From Aureimonas altamirensis (GTDB taxonomy: Bacteria; Pseudomonadota; Alphaproteobacteria; Rhizobiales; Rhizobiaceae), in contig NZ_JAMQCO010000005.1 in the NCBI RefSeq assembly GCF_023702225.1, forward strand, positions 1 through 64,000: a stretch of DNA of 64,000 nt. Reading direction: 5' to 3'. The notes below the pieces were generated by a model that ran no database searches, was not told where the DNA came from, and saw only the letters and a program-made list of their open reading frames with translations. The position numbers and the translations under genes are program-made. This document shows positions 15,840 to 26,236 of the stretch, piece after piece (position 1 is the first letter of the stretch; every line of letters begins with the position of its first letter).

Positions 15840-18242
15840 TCAGGGGAGGGTGTAGGCGATCACGTAGTCGCCGCGCTCGGGCGATTGGCGCGCGCCGCCG
15901 GCCGTGACGACGACATACTGCTTTCCGCTTGCGGGCGACACGTAGCTCATCGGGCCGCCCTGGCTGCCGACGGGCAGGCGGCCCTTCCACAACTCCTCGC
16001 CCGTCCGGCCGTCGAAGGCCCGCAGGTAGAAATCCTGGGTGCCGGCAAAGAACACGAGGCCCGAATGCGTCGCCAGCGAGGGGCCGAGCGTCGGCATGCC
16101 GATCGGGATGGGCAAGCCCATCGCGATCCCGAGCGGGCCGGTATCCTCCACCGTGCCGAGCGGAACCTGCCACACAAGCTCGTGCGTCTTCAGGTCGATC
16201 GCCGAGAGCGTGCCGAAAGGCGGCTTCTGGCAGGGGATGCCCAGCGGCGACAGGAAGCGCATGCGCATGGCGCCGAAGGGGGTGCCCTCCTGCGGCACGA
16301 CGCCCATTTCGATGCCGCTGGCGCCGGCCGGTATGTCGGCGCGCGGCACCATGTAGTTGGCGAGCCCGAGCCGCATGTCGTTGACGTACATCAGGTCGGT
16401 GGTGGCATCGATGGACACGGCGCCCCAGTTCATGCCGCCGAGCGACCCGGGGAACTGCAACGACTTGTCCAGGCCGGGCGGGGTGAATATCCCTTCCACC
16501 CGCATGTCGCGGAAAGCGATCCGGCACAATAGCTGGTCGAAGGGCGTAGCGCCCCACATGTCGGCCTCGGTGAGCGTCTCGTTACCGATCATCGGCATGC
16601 CGACCGAGAAGGGCTGCGTAGGACTGTAGGTTTCCCCTTCGAGGTTGCCCTGCGGTACGGGCCTGTCCTCGACCTCGGCGATGGGCTCTCCCGTCTCGCG
16701 GTTGAGAAGGAAGATCATGCCCTGCTTGGTCACCTGCGCCAACGCCGGCACGGTGCCGCCATTGCCGTCCGGAATGTCGTACAGCACGGGCTGGGCGGGC
16801 ATGTCGAAATCCCAGATGTCGCGGCGAACTCCCTGGAAGGTCCAGCGGACCTGCCCGGTCGCCTGGTCCAGCGCCACCACGGAAGAGGAATACCGGTTGT
16901 CCAGGTCGCTGCGATGGCCTGTCCAGAAGTCCGGCGTGGCGTTGCCGGTCGGCAGATAGACGAGGCCCAGTTCGGGGTCGTAGGACATGGCGGCCCACAC
17001 ATTGGGTGTGCCGCGCGTATAGGTTTCACCCTCCGGCGGCTCGCCCGTCAGGTCCGGGTTGCCGGGGTCCCATGCCCAGGCGAGATTGCCCGTGAGCACG
17101 TCGAAGGCGCGGACGACGCCCGGGGGCTCGTCGGTCGAGAAATTGTCGGCCACGCGGCCGCCGACGATCACGAGGTCGCCGGCCACGAGCGCGGTGGATG
17201 TCTGCTGATAGTAACCCGGCTCGACTTCGCCCATCCCGACCGTCAGATCCACCGTCCCGCCCTGGCCGAAATCGGCGCAGGGCTGCCCGGTTTCCGCGTC
17301 CAGTGCGATCAGGCGCGCATCGATGGTCGGCAGGAACAGGCGTCCCCGGCACAGGGCGGCATCGGCGGCCTGCGGCGCCGGCTGGCCCTCGCCGCCGGCC
17401 GCAGGCGGCGTCTGCGCCGCCGGCGCCGGCTCGTCGCCTGCCTCCCAGTAGGCGAGGCCGCGGCAGCGTTGCCAGTTGGGCGACTGCGCCTGCGGGTCGA
17501 AGCGCCAGCGCTCGGTGCCCGCATCGGCGTCGATGGCGAACACCTTGCCGTAGGCGGAGCAGACATAGACCGTGTCGCCGACCTGTATGGGCGTGTTCTG
17601 GTCTTCCGCGCCCGAGCCGGTGCTTTCCGGCAGGTCGCCGGTGCGGAACGTCCAGGCCACCTGCAGGTCCTGCACGTTGGCAGGGGTGATCTGGTCGATG
17701 GACGCGAAGCGCGTTCCGAACGAGTCCTTGCCCCATTCGCGCCATTCGCCGGGTTGTGCCGGTGTGTCCGGCGCGGCGTAGCTGGCGGTCGGGGCGACGA
17801 CGTTCTTGGGAGAGAAGGCGGCGACCGCGGTGGCCACGATGCCGACGAGGAGCACGAGCCCGGCGCCGTAGGGCGCGAAGGAGGGTTGCCGTCCGGCGGC
17901 ACGCTGCAATGTCGGATGCAGGAACAGGAGAAGGCAGGTGGCGACCGCGATGGCGAAAAGCCGCGCCACGAGTTGCCAGAAGTCGAATCCGACCTCCCAG
18001 AGCGCCCATGGAATGGTGACCAGGAAGACGATGCAGAACAGCACCGTACCGGTGGGGCTGAGCGAGACGATCAGCGCACCGGAGGCAAGCAGCACGAGGC
18101 CCGCCAGAAGGTAGTACCAACTGCCGCCGAGGCCGGCGAGCCAGGCCCCACCGCCGGCAAGGTACAGGCCGGCGATGATGACGACGATGCCGACGAGCCG
18201 CAGGAGAATGCGTCCGAAGGCGGAGGATGTTTGTTCTGGCAT
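15840..18242 (-). CDS. gcd: Membrane-bound PQQ-dependent dehydrogenase (glucose/quinate/shikimate type)
   Basis: An 800-residue quinoprotein. The first 150 residues hold about five membrane helices (for example IVVIIAGLYLAGGGAWLAGL and LLLVGIVATAVAAF-like runs), which bind ubiquinone. The periplasmic eight-bladed propeller follows, starting near SFGTRFASIDQITPANV, with repeated tryptophan-docking motifs such as GAEDQNTPIQVGDTVYVCSA. The membrane helices set it apart from soluble methanol-type enzymes. It oxidises an aldose (or quinate/shikimate) in the periplasm and passes electrons to ubiquinone. No PQQ biosynthesis genes are in the window. pta-ackA follow on the same strand about 50 bp away. 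Confidence 0.9.
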   Translation of the reverse strand: MPEQTSSAFGRILLRLVGIVVIIAGLYLAGGGAWLAGLGGSWYYLLAGLVLLASGALIVSLSPTGTVLFCIVFLVTIPWALWEVGFDFWQLVARLFAIAVATCLLLFLHPTLQRAAGRQPSFAPYGAGLVLLVGIVATAVAAFSPKNVVAPTASYAAPDTPAQPGEWREWGKDSFGTRFASIDQITPANVQDLQVAWTFRTGDLPESTGSGAEDQNTPIQVGDTVYVCSAYGKVFAIDADAGTERWRFDPQAQSPNWQRCRGLAYWEAGDEPAPAAQTPPAAGGEGQPAPQAADAALCRGRLFLPTIDARLIALDAETGQPCADFGQGGTVDLTVGMGEVEPGYYQQTSTALVAGDLVIVGGRVADNFSTDEPPGVVRAFDVLTGNLAWAWDPGNPDLTGEPPEGETYTRGTPNVWAAMSYDPELGLVYLPTGNATPDFWTGHRSDLDNRYSSSVVALDQATGQVRWTFQGVRRDIWDFDMPAQPVLYDIPDGNGGTVPALAQVTKQGMIFLLNRETGEPIAEVEDRPVPQGNLEGETYSPTQPFSVGMPMIGNETLTEADMWGATPFDQLLCRIAFRDMRVEGIFTPPGLDKSLQFPGSLGGMNWGAVSIDATTDLMYVNDMRLGLANYMVPRADIPAGASGIEMGVVPQEGTPFGAMRMRFLSPLGIPCQKPPFGTLSAIDLKTHELVWQVPLGTVEDTGPLGIAMGLPIPIGMPTLGPSLATHSGLVFFAGTQDFYLRAFDGRTGEELWKGRLPVGSQGGPMSYVSPASGKQYVVVTAGGARQSPERGDYVIAYTLP

Positions 18243-18310
18243 GCTGCACGTCCCCGAGAAACGGCGCTGTGTCGAGACGACCAGGCGCCTCGAAGAGTGA
18301 TTAGCGCGGC

Positions 18311-18347
18311 CTCAAAAAGAAACAACCCACCGCCTTGCGGTGGGTTG
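18311..18347 (-). terminator. Rho-independent terminator of trxA
   Basis: Read on the minus strand, an 11-bp perfect stem (CAACCCACCGC at 18323-18333 with GCGGTGGGTTG at 18337-18347, three-base loop) is followed by a T-rich tract, TTTCTTTTTGAG. It lies just after the trxA stop codon and before gcd, so it should end trxA transcription. Confidence 0.85.
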
Positions 18348-18371
18348 TCGAATCGCGGGTGAACGGTGCGT

Positions 18372-18695
18372 TCATGCCGACAGGTTGGAATTGATCCAGG
18401 CGACAAGCTTCGATTTGGGCGCCGCACCCACCTGTACCGATGCCTGCTGGCCGTCCTTGAACAGCATCAGCGTCGGAATGGACCGCACGCCGAACTGCGC
18501 CGCCAGATCCGGATTGTCGTCGATGTTGACCTTGACGATCTGGACGGCGTCGTTCTCTTCCGAGATTTCCTCCAGGCTGGGCGCGATCATCTTGCAGGGG
18601 CCGCACCACTCGGCCCAGAAATCGACGACGACAGGCTTTGACGCCTGGAGAACATCGGCCTGGAAAGACGCTTTGTCGGTTTTCTTCGTAGCCAT
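18372..18695 (-). CDS. trxA: Thioredoxin
   Basis: A classical 107-residue thioredoxin. The active site [14 protein letters not shown] has cysteines 31 and 34, and the cis-proline loop is [13 protein letters not shown]. It reduces cytosolic protein disulfides. The ATG at 18695 gives the usual length; the frame stays open upstream only by chance. It lies downstream of addBA with a 128-bp gap that could hold its own promoter, and it is followed by a strong terminator. An addAB-trxA order is common in Hyphomicrobiales. Confidence 0.96.
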   Translation of the reverse strand: MATKKTDKASFQADVLQASKPVVVDFWAEWCGPCKMIAPSLEEISEENDAVQIVKVNIDDNPDLAAQFGVRSIPTLMLFKDGQQASVQVGAAPKSKLVAWINSNLSA

Positions 18696-18823
18696 AGGGG
18701 GCTCCACTTCGCGCCGTTCCCGATGGGGCGGCGCCGATTGTTTGCGATTGCCGGCGGCACGAGGCGATTGTCTCCGCGATGCCGCCGGGCCTGTCCCATA
18801 GTTAGAACCTTGCATTGCCGCGT

Positions 18824-21800
18824 TCAAGCAGCCGGTCCAAGCGACAGCGCCTCCGGGTCCAGGCGATGCAGCACCGGCCCCTCGGTATAGAGCAGCGCCG
18901 CCTCGATGCGCCGGTCGGGGAAAAGCGGCGCCAGCAATGCCGCGTACAGCGCCATCTGCCGGCGATGCGCTTCCGGAATGGCGGCGGCGTCCTGTGGAAC
19001 GGGACGGTTTGTCTTGTAGTCCACCAGAAGGACGCGGTCCGCTTCCACGGCCAGCCGGTCGATCAGGCCGTTGACCGGCAGACGCCGCCCGTCCAGCTCG
19101 ACCGTCCCGGCGATCGCCACCTCCGCGCGGCTGGCCGATCCGAAGATGGGGGCAAATGCGGGCTCGCGCAGGACGGCGTCCACCTCTTCGATCAATTTTT
19201 CGCGCTCTGCCGCCGGCAAGGCCGGTGCGCATCGCGCGACATAGCCATGGGCGGCCTCGCGGCGCGCTTCCTCTGCAAGGTCCGGCAGGACCTGCAGCAG
19301 GCGATGGGCCATTTGTCCGCGCAGGAGCGCCATGGCCGGGTCCGCCGGCCCGTCGAGGACCGGCGAGCGCCATGCCGGCCCTTCGAAGCGTTCGATCGTC
19401 TGGCCGCCGGCCGTCGAAGGCGTCAGCGGGCGCGGCCCGATCTCCTCGGGCGGCAGGGGCGACAGGTCGATTGCCGGCGGAGTTGCCGGCGCGGCTTCGA
19501 CGGCATCTTCCATCCGGCCGTGCGGCGGCTTGCCGATGCGCCAGGCGACGATTTCGCCGCCGGGATCGAGGATCGCCTCGGCGGTTTCGCCCAGACTGTC
19601 GCGGACATGGGCGGACCAGCTATCCGCACTCGGTTCCCGGATGCCGGAATAGCCGCAGACGACGAGGCGATCGGCCGCGCGCGTCAGGCCCACATAGAGA
19701 AGGCGGCGATACTCGTCTTCCGCACGCGCGCGCTCCAGCGCCGCCAGCCTTTCGATCTCTGCGTTGCGGCATGACCTGTCGGGACACCAGAGGAAGCCCG
19801 GCTGGCTTTCCGGCGGTTGGCCCGGCATGCCCTCCCATTCGATCAGGCGAGCCGCATGGCCGGTGGTGAAAGGCTCCGAACCGGGATCGACCAGAAAGAC
19901 CGCCGGGGCTTCCAGCCCCTTGGCGGCATGCACCGTCATGATGCGCACTTCTCCCCTGAGCGGCGTCATTTCGCGGCGCACGACGGGAGGATTGGCGGCC
20001 AGGTCGGCAAGGAAGGCGTCGAGCCCGGCTCGCCCCTCCTGCTCGGCCGTCAGGGCAAGCTCCAGAAACGCGTCCAGGACTTCGCCCGTATCGCGGCCGA
20101 GGCGGGCGGACAACGCGGCCCGGCCGCCCTCGGGCCCGAGAAGGCGCGCGTAGAAGCCGTAGACCCCGGTGTAGCCGGCGCGGTCGCGCAGAGCTTCCAG
20201 GCGCTCGAAGGCGCGTCTTGCGCGCTCGGCCAAGGGATCCGCATCGACACCGAACGGTTGCAGCCGCGCCGGATCCACCCCGCCCGCCAGCCGGCGAAGG
20301 GCCAGATAGAGGGCTTGCGGCTGTCGCACATTGCCGCGCGACAGCGCGAGCGCCATCAGGTCGTCATCGCTGAAACCGAAGATCGGGCTCTTCAACGCTT
20401 CGGCCAGCGACAGCTCGTCCTCGGCGTTGGCGACGGTGCGGCCGATGGCCATCAGATCCTGCACGGCGAGATGGTCGGTAATGGTGAGACGATCGGCTCC
20501 GGCAACCCGTATGGCCGGATTGCCCAGCGCCCTGATGGCGGCGCCCATGGCGGCCACGAAGGCCGACCGCTTGCGCACCAGGATGATGACGTCGCCGGCG
20601 TCCAGCGGGCGGGTGACCCCCTTTACCTCGACGGGCGTGCCGACCCAGGCCTCGATCTGCCCGGCGATCCGTCGGGCCAGACGGTGAATAGGCGCGTCCA
20701 GCGGCTGGTGGTCGATGGGCTGCAGCCAATCGTCGTCGGTTTGCGCCGCGGGAAGCGGCCGGACGGTGGGCCACACCTCGACGAGGCCCGCCTGGGCGGC
20801 GCGCGCGGACTCGTGCACCGGAGCCTCGCCTTCGCTGGACAGGCCGCGACGGCGCGTCTCGTCGGAAAAGATCGTGTCGACCGCCGACAGGATTTCGGCC
20901 GCGGAGCGAAACGACTGGTGCAACCCTACCCGGTGGAAGGGATGCCCGGACCGGGCGGCCAGTTGCTCCAGCCGCCGTCGCTCCCGCGCGAACATTGCCG
21001 GGGATGCGCCCTGGAACGAATAGATGGACTGCTTTTCGTCACCGACGGCGAAGACGGTGCGCCGACGCGCCGCATCGGCGCCATGGAAGAATTCGTCCAC
21101 CAGCGCCCGCACCACCTGCCACTGGCGCAGGCTCGTATCCTGCGCCTCGTCGACGAGCACATGGTCGATACCCCGGTCGAGCTTGTAGTGCACCCAGGCC
21201 GAAGCCTCGCGCCGCAAGAGAAGATCGGCCGTGCGTACGATCAGGTCTTCGAAATCCAGCATGCCGCGCCGCTGCTTCAGGGCGCGATAGTCGCGCTCCA
21301 GCCGGTCGGCGACGACAAGGGCTGCCCGGCTGGCGCGAAACAGGCGTTCGGTGGCAAGGCGTTCGGCACAGCCGTCGAGATAGTCGCCCAGCATCCCGAG
21401 CCTCGATTCGAGGTCGGGCAAGGCCGCTGCGACGGCCTTGGTGGCGACGCTGCCGAGCTTGTAGCGATCGCCCTTCACGGTGAAGACCAGCGATCGAAGG
21501 ACGGCATACCGCTCCTGCGGCGCCGGCGCGGCGGTCAGGCGCGCCAGCTTCTCGCACAGCTTGTCGTTGGTGGCGCCGCCGGCCCGCGCCGCTTCCAGGC
21601 CGAGCTGCCGGCAGAAGGCGGGCTCGAAGCCGGGCGGATCGTCGATGCCGGCCAGGGGGTCCGTGCCGCCCACGCCCAGCGCCTGCCGGAGCGTCCGGAC
21701 GGCACCGTCCGCGCCGCCGCAGCCCTCGATGAAGGCGCCGATGCGGTCGCGCCGGGCTATACAGGCATCGATCAACGCGTCGAGGCCGGCTTCCCCCGCC

Positions 21801-22369
21801 AGTTCGAGCGCCTCGGCGAAGGCCTCGGCAAGCGCCGGGTCGGCGCCGGTGCCGCCGTCCAGCCGGGCCAGTACCACCAGCAGGCGGCGCGCCTCTGCCA
21901 GAAGGAGCGTGCTTTCGCCCTCGTCCATGACCCGGAAGTGGCCCGGCACGTTCGCCTCGAGCGGGAATTGATGCAGGATGGCTTCGCAGAAGGCGTGTAT
22001 GGTCTGGATCTTCAGGCCGCCCGGCGTTTCCAGCGCAGTGGCGAACAGGCGGCGCGCGGCCTTCACGTCGCCCGGGACGCCGCCTCGTAAGGCTGCCAGC
22101 TCCTTGCCGAGGCTGTCGTCGTCGGCGCGCGTCCAGCGCGACAGGGTGGCGAAGACGCGGGCCTGCATCTCCGCTGCCGCCGCCTTCGTGTAGGTGAGGC
22201 ACAGGATACGGCCTGGGCTGACGCCGGAAAGGAGCAGCCGCACCACCCGCATCGTCAGGACATGCGTCTTCCCGGAGCCGGCATTGGCCGCCACGAAAAC
22301 CGACAGGGACGGATCGGAGGCGCGCTCCTGCGCGTGGATCGTGGCGGCGGAAACGGAAAGACCGGTCAT
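18824..22369 (-). CDS. addA: Double-strand break repair helicase-nuclease AddA
   Basis: From the ATG at 22369 the product is 1181 residues. It is a UvrD-like helicase with Walker [19 protein letters not shown] (about residues 27-44), motif [30 protein letters not shown] and [19 protein letters not shown]. The C-terminal RecB-like nuclease includes [11 protein letters not shown]. With AddB it resects broken ends and loads RecA, in place of RecBCD. It overlaps the end of addB by four bases (ATGA). Confidence 0.95.
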   Translation of the reverse strand: MTGLSVSAATIHAQERASDPSLSVFVAANAGSGKTHVLTMRVVRLLLSGVSPGRILCLTYTKAAAAEMQARVFATLSRWTRADDDSLGKELAALRGGVPGDVKAARRLFATALETPGGLKIQTIHAFCEAILHQFPLEANVPGHFRVMDEGESTLLLAEARRLLVVLARLDGGTGADPALAEAFAEALELAGEAGLDALIDACIARRDRIGAFIEGCGGADGAVRTLRQALGVGGTDPLAGIDDPPGFEPAFCRQLGLEAARAGGATNDKLCEKLARLTAAPAPQERYAVLRSLVFTVKGDRYKLGSVATKAVAAALPDLESRLGMLGDYLDGCAERLATERLFRASRAALVVADRLERDYRALKQRRGMLDFEDLIVRTADLLLRREASAWVHYKLDRGIDHVLVDEAQDTSLRQWQVVRALVDEFFHGADAARRRTVFAVGDEKQSIYSFQGASPAMFARERRRLEQLAARSGHPFHRVGLHQSFRSAAEILSAVDTIFSDETRRRGLSSEGEAPVHESARAAQAGLVEVWPTVRPLPAAQTDDDWLQPIDHQPLDAPIHRLARRIAGQIEAWVGTPVEVKGVTRPLDAGDVIILVRKRSAFVAAMGAAIRALGNPAIRVAGADRLTITDHLAVQDLMAIGRTVANAEDELSLAEALKSPIFGFSDDDLMALALSRGNVRQPQALYLALRRLAGGVDPARLQPFGVDADPLAERARRAFERLEALRDRAGYTGVYGFYARLLGPEGGRAALSARLGRDTGEVLDAFLELALTAEQEGRAGLDAFLADLAANPPVVRREMTPLRGEVRIMTVHAAKGLEAPAVFLVDPGSEPFTTGHAARLIEWEGMPGQPPESQPGFLWCPDRSCRNAEIERLAALERARAEDEYRRLLYVGLTRAADRLVVCGYSGIREPSADSWSAHVRDSLGETAEAILDPGGEIVAWRIGKPPHGRMEDAVEAAPATPPAIDLSPLPPEEIGPRPLTPSTAGGQTIERFEGPAWRSPVLDGPADPAMALLRGQMAHRLLQVLPDLAEEARREAAHGYVARCAPALPAAEREKLIEEVDAVLREPAFAPIFGSASRAEVAIAGTVELDGRRLPVNGLIDRLAVEADRVLLVDYKTNRPVPQDAAAIPEAHRRQMALYAALLAPLFPDRRIEAALLYTEGPVLHRLDPEALSLGPAA

Positions 22370-25300
22370 TCCTGTTCCTCGCTCCCTTCCTCGGCCATCG
22401 CCCATTCGCGCGAGCGGGCAAGCTGGTCGTAATCGCCCGACATGTCGGCGGCGACGAATGGGCGCGCACGCGACAGATAGCCCTTCGCAGGGTTGCGGTA
22501 GGCGGCGCCGAGGGCGCGCAGCCGCGCCAGGGCGGCATCGGCCAGCCCATCCACGGTGATGGCCTCGCTCCGGGCGCTGCCGGGCGTGGCCAACGCTTCC
22601 TCGATGAAGTCGCGTTCGCGGAGGCGCACATAGCTCAGCCCCGCGATGGGCGTCCCGGCGGCCAGCCCGTCGAAGGCGCCGAGCTTCAGCATCGCGCCTT
22701 CCAGCGGCAATTGCGGCGCAAGCAGCGTGCGCGCCTGCCTGACCGAGGGCGAAAGCCCGGTCTTGAAGTCGATGATCTCCGCGCCGCCGTCGACCGTCTC
22801 GTCGATGCGATCGGCATAGCCCGTCAGGGTCAGCCCGATATCCGCAAGGACGAGTTGGCCGCCGAGCTCCGCCCTGCGGGTGCGGATGCGGGGGCTCCGT
22901 TCGTTTTCCCAGTCAAGGTATCGCCGCGCCAGCCCCTCCATGCGCGGCCACCATACCGCCTCGATCTCCGGCGGCAGCTCCGCCGCGGCGAATTGGCGCC
23001 GCGCGATGGCCAGCAGCGCCGAACCGGCATCGGGGCTTGCCGGATCCAGCCCCTGCGAAACGAACTCAGCCAGGATGTCGTGGAACAGCGTTCCGCGCTC
23101 GGCGGCACCGGGAGCGCGGATCAACGACTCGAACGGTTCCAGCTTGAGGATGCGCCGGGCGTAGACGGCATAAGGGTCGCGCACCAGGCGCTCAACTTCG
23201 GTCACCGATATGCGGTCGGGCCTAAATTCGACAGGCGGGCGGGGCTCGGGGCGGGCGTGGCGCGGCATCTCGGCGCCGGTGTCGAGACGGCGCGCATGGG
23301 CGATATAGGACGCGCCCCGCTGCCGCAGGCGGGCGGTCGCGTCCGGGCCGGCCACGGCCGCAAGCCGCTGCAGCCAGCGCGAGGCGATGGATGGCGCGCC
23401 GCCCCGGCGCTCGGCCCGCGTCAGGATCAACCGCTCGTTTCCGATCGACATCCACAGGTCGTGCGCGGCGAGGCCGATCCGGCGCTCCGGCGGATCGAGC
23501 AGTATCTCCGTGCGCATCAGCCGCGACAGGAAGGCGTCGGCGCGCGCGCCCTGCGGCCAGGTACCCTCGTCGAGACCGCCGAGGATCAGCGTATCAACGC
23601 TCTGCAGGCGCGCTTCCAGGGCGCCCCAGACAAAGGCGCGATGCGACAAGCCGCCGCGCGGGGCGACGCGCCTGTCGGCCATCAGGGCAGCGACCACGTC
23701 GGGAAGCTCTGCCGGGGCAAAGGCGAATTCCGTCGCCGGTGACGAGACGAGTTCGCGCAGCCATGCGGCGAGGGCCTGGCCGGCTTCCTCTGCGTAGAGG
23801 GAGGCCGGCGTCCCATCGGGGTCGGCGGCAAGGCCTTCCAGGGCCAATGCCAGCTGCATCGCCTGCGGGGCAAGTTCCATCGCCGTCTCGCCGCGCAGCG
23901 CGGCAAGTGGAGCCAGTGCCAACTCAAGCGCCTCGGCCACCGCGGCGCCAAGGGCAAGGTCCGCCTCTGTCAGAAGCTGCACGGCGCGCGCAACGCGCGC
24001 ATCCTCCGCGCGTTGCCGGCAACGCCTTGCGTACAAGGCTGCCAGCCCGGCCGCATCGGCAACCCCGGCGCCGCCGCGCAACGCCACGATCTCGACCGCG
24101 CGGGCGCCGCGCCGCACATCGGCAGGCGCCATCCCCAGGCGGGTCAGCGGATGCTTCATCAGCGACAGAAGCACAACGGGATCGCCGGGCGTCAGCGCGG
24201 CCTGCAAGGCCAGCCGGACCAGTTCTCCCGGCGGCGTCGCGGCAAGCGGCCGGCCGGCGGAATCGTTGGCCGATATGCCGAAACGCTCCAGTTCGGCACA
24301 AACGCGACGGCCGAGGGCCCGGTCGGGTGTCGCCAGCGCAACGCGGCTGCCCGGCTGCGTCAGGGCCTCGCGCATGGCGATGGCGATGGCCAGCGCTTCT
24401 TCCGCTTCGTCCGCCGCCTCGATCAGGCTGACGCCGTCCAGCCCCGCCTCGACATCCAGCGCGGCGTCCCGCCAGCGCTCCGTCGTTTCGGCCGGGCGCG
24501 TCGCCTCTGAAAAAAGGGCTTCGCGTGCGCCGAGCGCCGGTATCGCGGGACCATCGATCTCGCGGACATCGGCGCGGGACAGGCCGAGACCGTCCAGCAT
24601 GCGCGCCAGCGTGTATTGCGGGTGGCCCGCCGCGGCGGCTTCATGCGCGCGGCGCACCCGCTGGAACGCGTCGTCGTCGAGCCGCTTGTCCAGGCCGGGC
24701 AGCACGAGCGCTCCGTTCGGCAGGGCTGCGATCGCCTTCATGAGGCCCAGCGTCGCGCCCACGCTGGTCAGCGCGCCGGCCACCAGGACCGGGTCCTTGC
24801 TGCCTTCGGTACGGTAGCGCGCCGCCTCCCGCCGCGCGAGTTCGAGCCGCAGGGTTGCGGCGTCGGCAAGCTGGAGCCGGGCGAGTTCGCCGGGCCAGTG
24901 CTCGGTCACGATGGACAGGAAGGTCTGCGTCAACTGCCACCAGCCGGCCAGCCGGTCGCTCATGTCGAGGCGCGCCAGCGCGCCGAGGTCGATGCCTTCC
25001 CCGGCGGCCTCGTCCATCAGCGCGGCAAGGTCGGACGCCATCCACAGGGCGTCCGCCGCCGAGGCAGGGAGTACCAGCTCCTCCTCGCCGAGGACGTCAA
25101 GGGCGGCGCCGGCCAGCTGCGTCTTCCAGAAGCGGATCAGCCGCGCCAGCAGCAGGCGGCGGTGCAACGGCTCCATGGCGGGAAGAAGGGTGGATGCGCC
25201 ATCGGGGCGGAAGCCGGCGGCATCGTCTTCCTCGCCCAGCGTGCGGATGCGGGGAAGGATGGCCGATACGCCGCCCAGCTCCGAAGCCAGGGCGGCGGCG

Positions 25301-25479
25301 AGCGTCTGCCCGGCTCGCCGCGTCGGCACGTAGATGGTCAGGGCTGCAAGGGCCAACGGGTCGCTCGCGCCGGCGGCGATCTCGGGCACGATCCGTCCGG
25401 CCAGGATCTCTTTCGCCAACGTCGGCAGGAAAGGCAGGCGCGGCGGAATGGAGAAGACGCGCAGGGCCGGCCCATCCAT
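22366..25479 (-). CDS. addB: Double-strand break repair protein AddB
   Basis: A 1037-residue alphaproteobacterial AddB, starting MDGPALRVFSIPPRLPFLPT. An inactivated helicase-like N-terminal part is followed by LQSVDTLILGGLDEGTWPQ and a C-terminal nuclease domain with AEIIDFKTG and PYAVYARRILKLEPF. The iron-sulfur cysteine cluster of Firmicute AddB is not visible, as usual for this group. It begins 5 bp after the murU-like gene and is translationally coupled to addA. Confidence 0.93.
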   Translation of the reverse strand: MDGPALRVFSIPPRLPFLPTLAKEILAGRIVPEIAAGASDPLALAALTIYVPTRRAGQTLAAALASELGGVSAILPRIRTLGEEDDAAGFRPDGASTLLPAMEPLHRRLLLARLIRFWKTQLAGAALDVLGEEELVLPASAADALWMASDLAALMDEAAGEGIDLGALARLDMSDRLAGWWQLTQTFLSIVTEHWPGELARLQLADAATLRLELARREAARYRTEGSKDPVLVAGALTSVGATLGLMKAIAALPNGALVLPGLDKRLDDDAFQRVRRAHEAAAAGHPQYTLARMLDGLGLSRADVREIDGPAIPALGAREALFSEATRPAETTERWRDAALDVEAGLDGVSLIEAADEAEEALAIAIAMREALTQPGSRVALATPDRALGRRVCAELERFGISANDSAGRPLAATPPGELVRLALQAALTPGDPVVLLSLMKHPLTRLGMAPADVRRGARAVEIVALRGGAGVADAAGLAALYARRCRQRAEDARVARAVQLLTEADLALGAAVAEALELALAPLAALRGETAMELAPQAMQLALALEGLAADPDGTPASLYAEEAGQALAAWLRELVSSPATEFAFAPAELPDVVAALMADRRVAPRGGLSHRAFVWGALEARLQSVDTLILGGLDEGTWPQGARADAFLSRLMRTEILLDPPERRIGLAAHDLWMSIGNERLILTRAERRGGAPSIASRWLQRLAAVAGPDATARLRQRGASYIAHARRLDTGAEMPRHARPEPRPPVEFRPDRISVTEVERLVRDPYAVYARRILKLEPFESLIRAPGAAERGTLFHDILAEFVSQGLDPASPDAGSALLAIARRQFAAAELPPEIEAVWWPRMEGLARRYLDWENERSPRIRTRRAELGGQLVLADIGLTLTGYADRIDETVDGGAEIIDFKTGLSPSVRQARTLLAPQLPLEGAMLKLGAFDGLAAGTPIAGLSYVRLRERDFIEEALATPGSARSEAITVDGLADAALARLRALGAAYRNPAKGYLSRARPFVAADMSGDYDQLARSREWAMAEEGSEEQE

Positions 25480-25484
25480 CGCCG

Positions 25485-26219
25485 TCACGCCGCGCTGGCG
25501 ACGAGCACCCGCTCGGCTGCGCCGATGGCGTCGGGGGTGCCGACCGTCAGCCACAGCCCGTCCAGCCGCACCCCGAACAGCCGGCGGTTCTCGATGGCGC
25601 GGTCGAAGACGCGATTGAGCGAATAGCGCTCGATGCCGAACCCCTCGAAGGCGCGCGGGTGGATGATGGCGGCCCCGGCATAGATGAAGGGCGACATGTC
25701 GCGCTCGTCCACGCGGGCCAGCCGTCCCTCTACATCCATGACGAAATCGCCGCGCCCGTCATAGCCGGTCGATCGTTTCATGTCGGCGATGAGCAGCAGG
25801 ATATCCATCGTGCTTTCGTCCCACATCGCGGCCATGAGGTCGAGATTGTCGCGGTACCCCTCGATCCAGAATGTGTCCGAGTTGATGACGTAGAACGGGT
25901 CCGGCCCCAGAAGGGGCAGGGCCTTGGCGATGCCGCCGCCGCTTTCCAGGAGGGCGTCGCTCTCGTCCGAGATGTCCACGCGCACGTCGCGGCGCTTGCG
26001 CATGTGGGCGCGTACGAGATCGGGCAGATAATGGACGTTGACGACCAGATGGTCGACGCCGTTGCGCAGCAGCGCCTCGACCCCGTAATCGATGAGGGCC
26101 TTGCCGCCCACCTCCACCAGCGGCTTGGGAATCGTGGCGGTGATCGGCCGCATGCGTTTGCCGATTCCGGCGGCCAAAACCATGGCCGTCTTCGGCCGTT
26201 CCATCGTCTGTCGTGTCAT
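25485..26219 (-). CDS. murU: Nucleotidyltransferase, MurNAc-1-phosphate uridylyltransferase type
   Basis: A 244-residue NTP transferase. It has the sugar-nucleotidyl signature MVLAAGIGKRMRPITATIPK followed by PLVEVGGKALIDY, the metal site in YVINSDTFWIEG and the tail WLTVGTPDAIGAAE. Adjacent AmgK- and MurU-type enzymes form the shortcut that turns MurNAc into UDP-MurNAc for reuse, and the phosphotransferase half of the upstream gene supplies the first step. This assignment leans on that neighbour; another sugar-1-phosphate is possible. The gene is 17 bp after tsaE-amgK and 5 bp before addB. Confidence 0.82.
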   Translation of the reverse strand: MTRQTMERPKTAMVLAAGIGKRMRPITATIPKPLVEVGGKALIDYGVEALLRNGVDHLVVNVHYLPDLVRAHMRKRRDVRVDISDESDALLESGGGIAKALPLLGPDPFYVINSDTFWIEGYRDNLDLMAAMWDESTMDILLLIADMKRSTGYDGRGDFVMDVEGRLARVDERDMSPFIYAGAAIIHPRAFEGFGIERYSLNRVFDRAIENRRLFGVRLDGLWLTVGTPDAIGAAERVLVASAA

Positions 26220-26236
26220 GTCTCGTCTGTCGTCCG

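Noticed and set aside
14847-16532. 561-residue plus-strand frame opposite pta and gcd
   Set aside because: Spans two real genes on the other strand, which a genuine gene would rarely do, and has no motif.
19817-22090. 757-residue plus-strand frame opposite addA
   Set aside because: Antisense of addA; no motif, no ribosome binding site, typical GC artefact.
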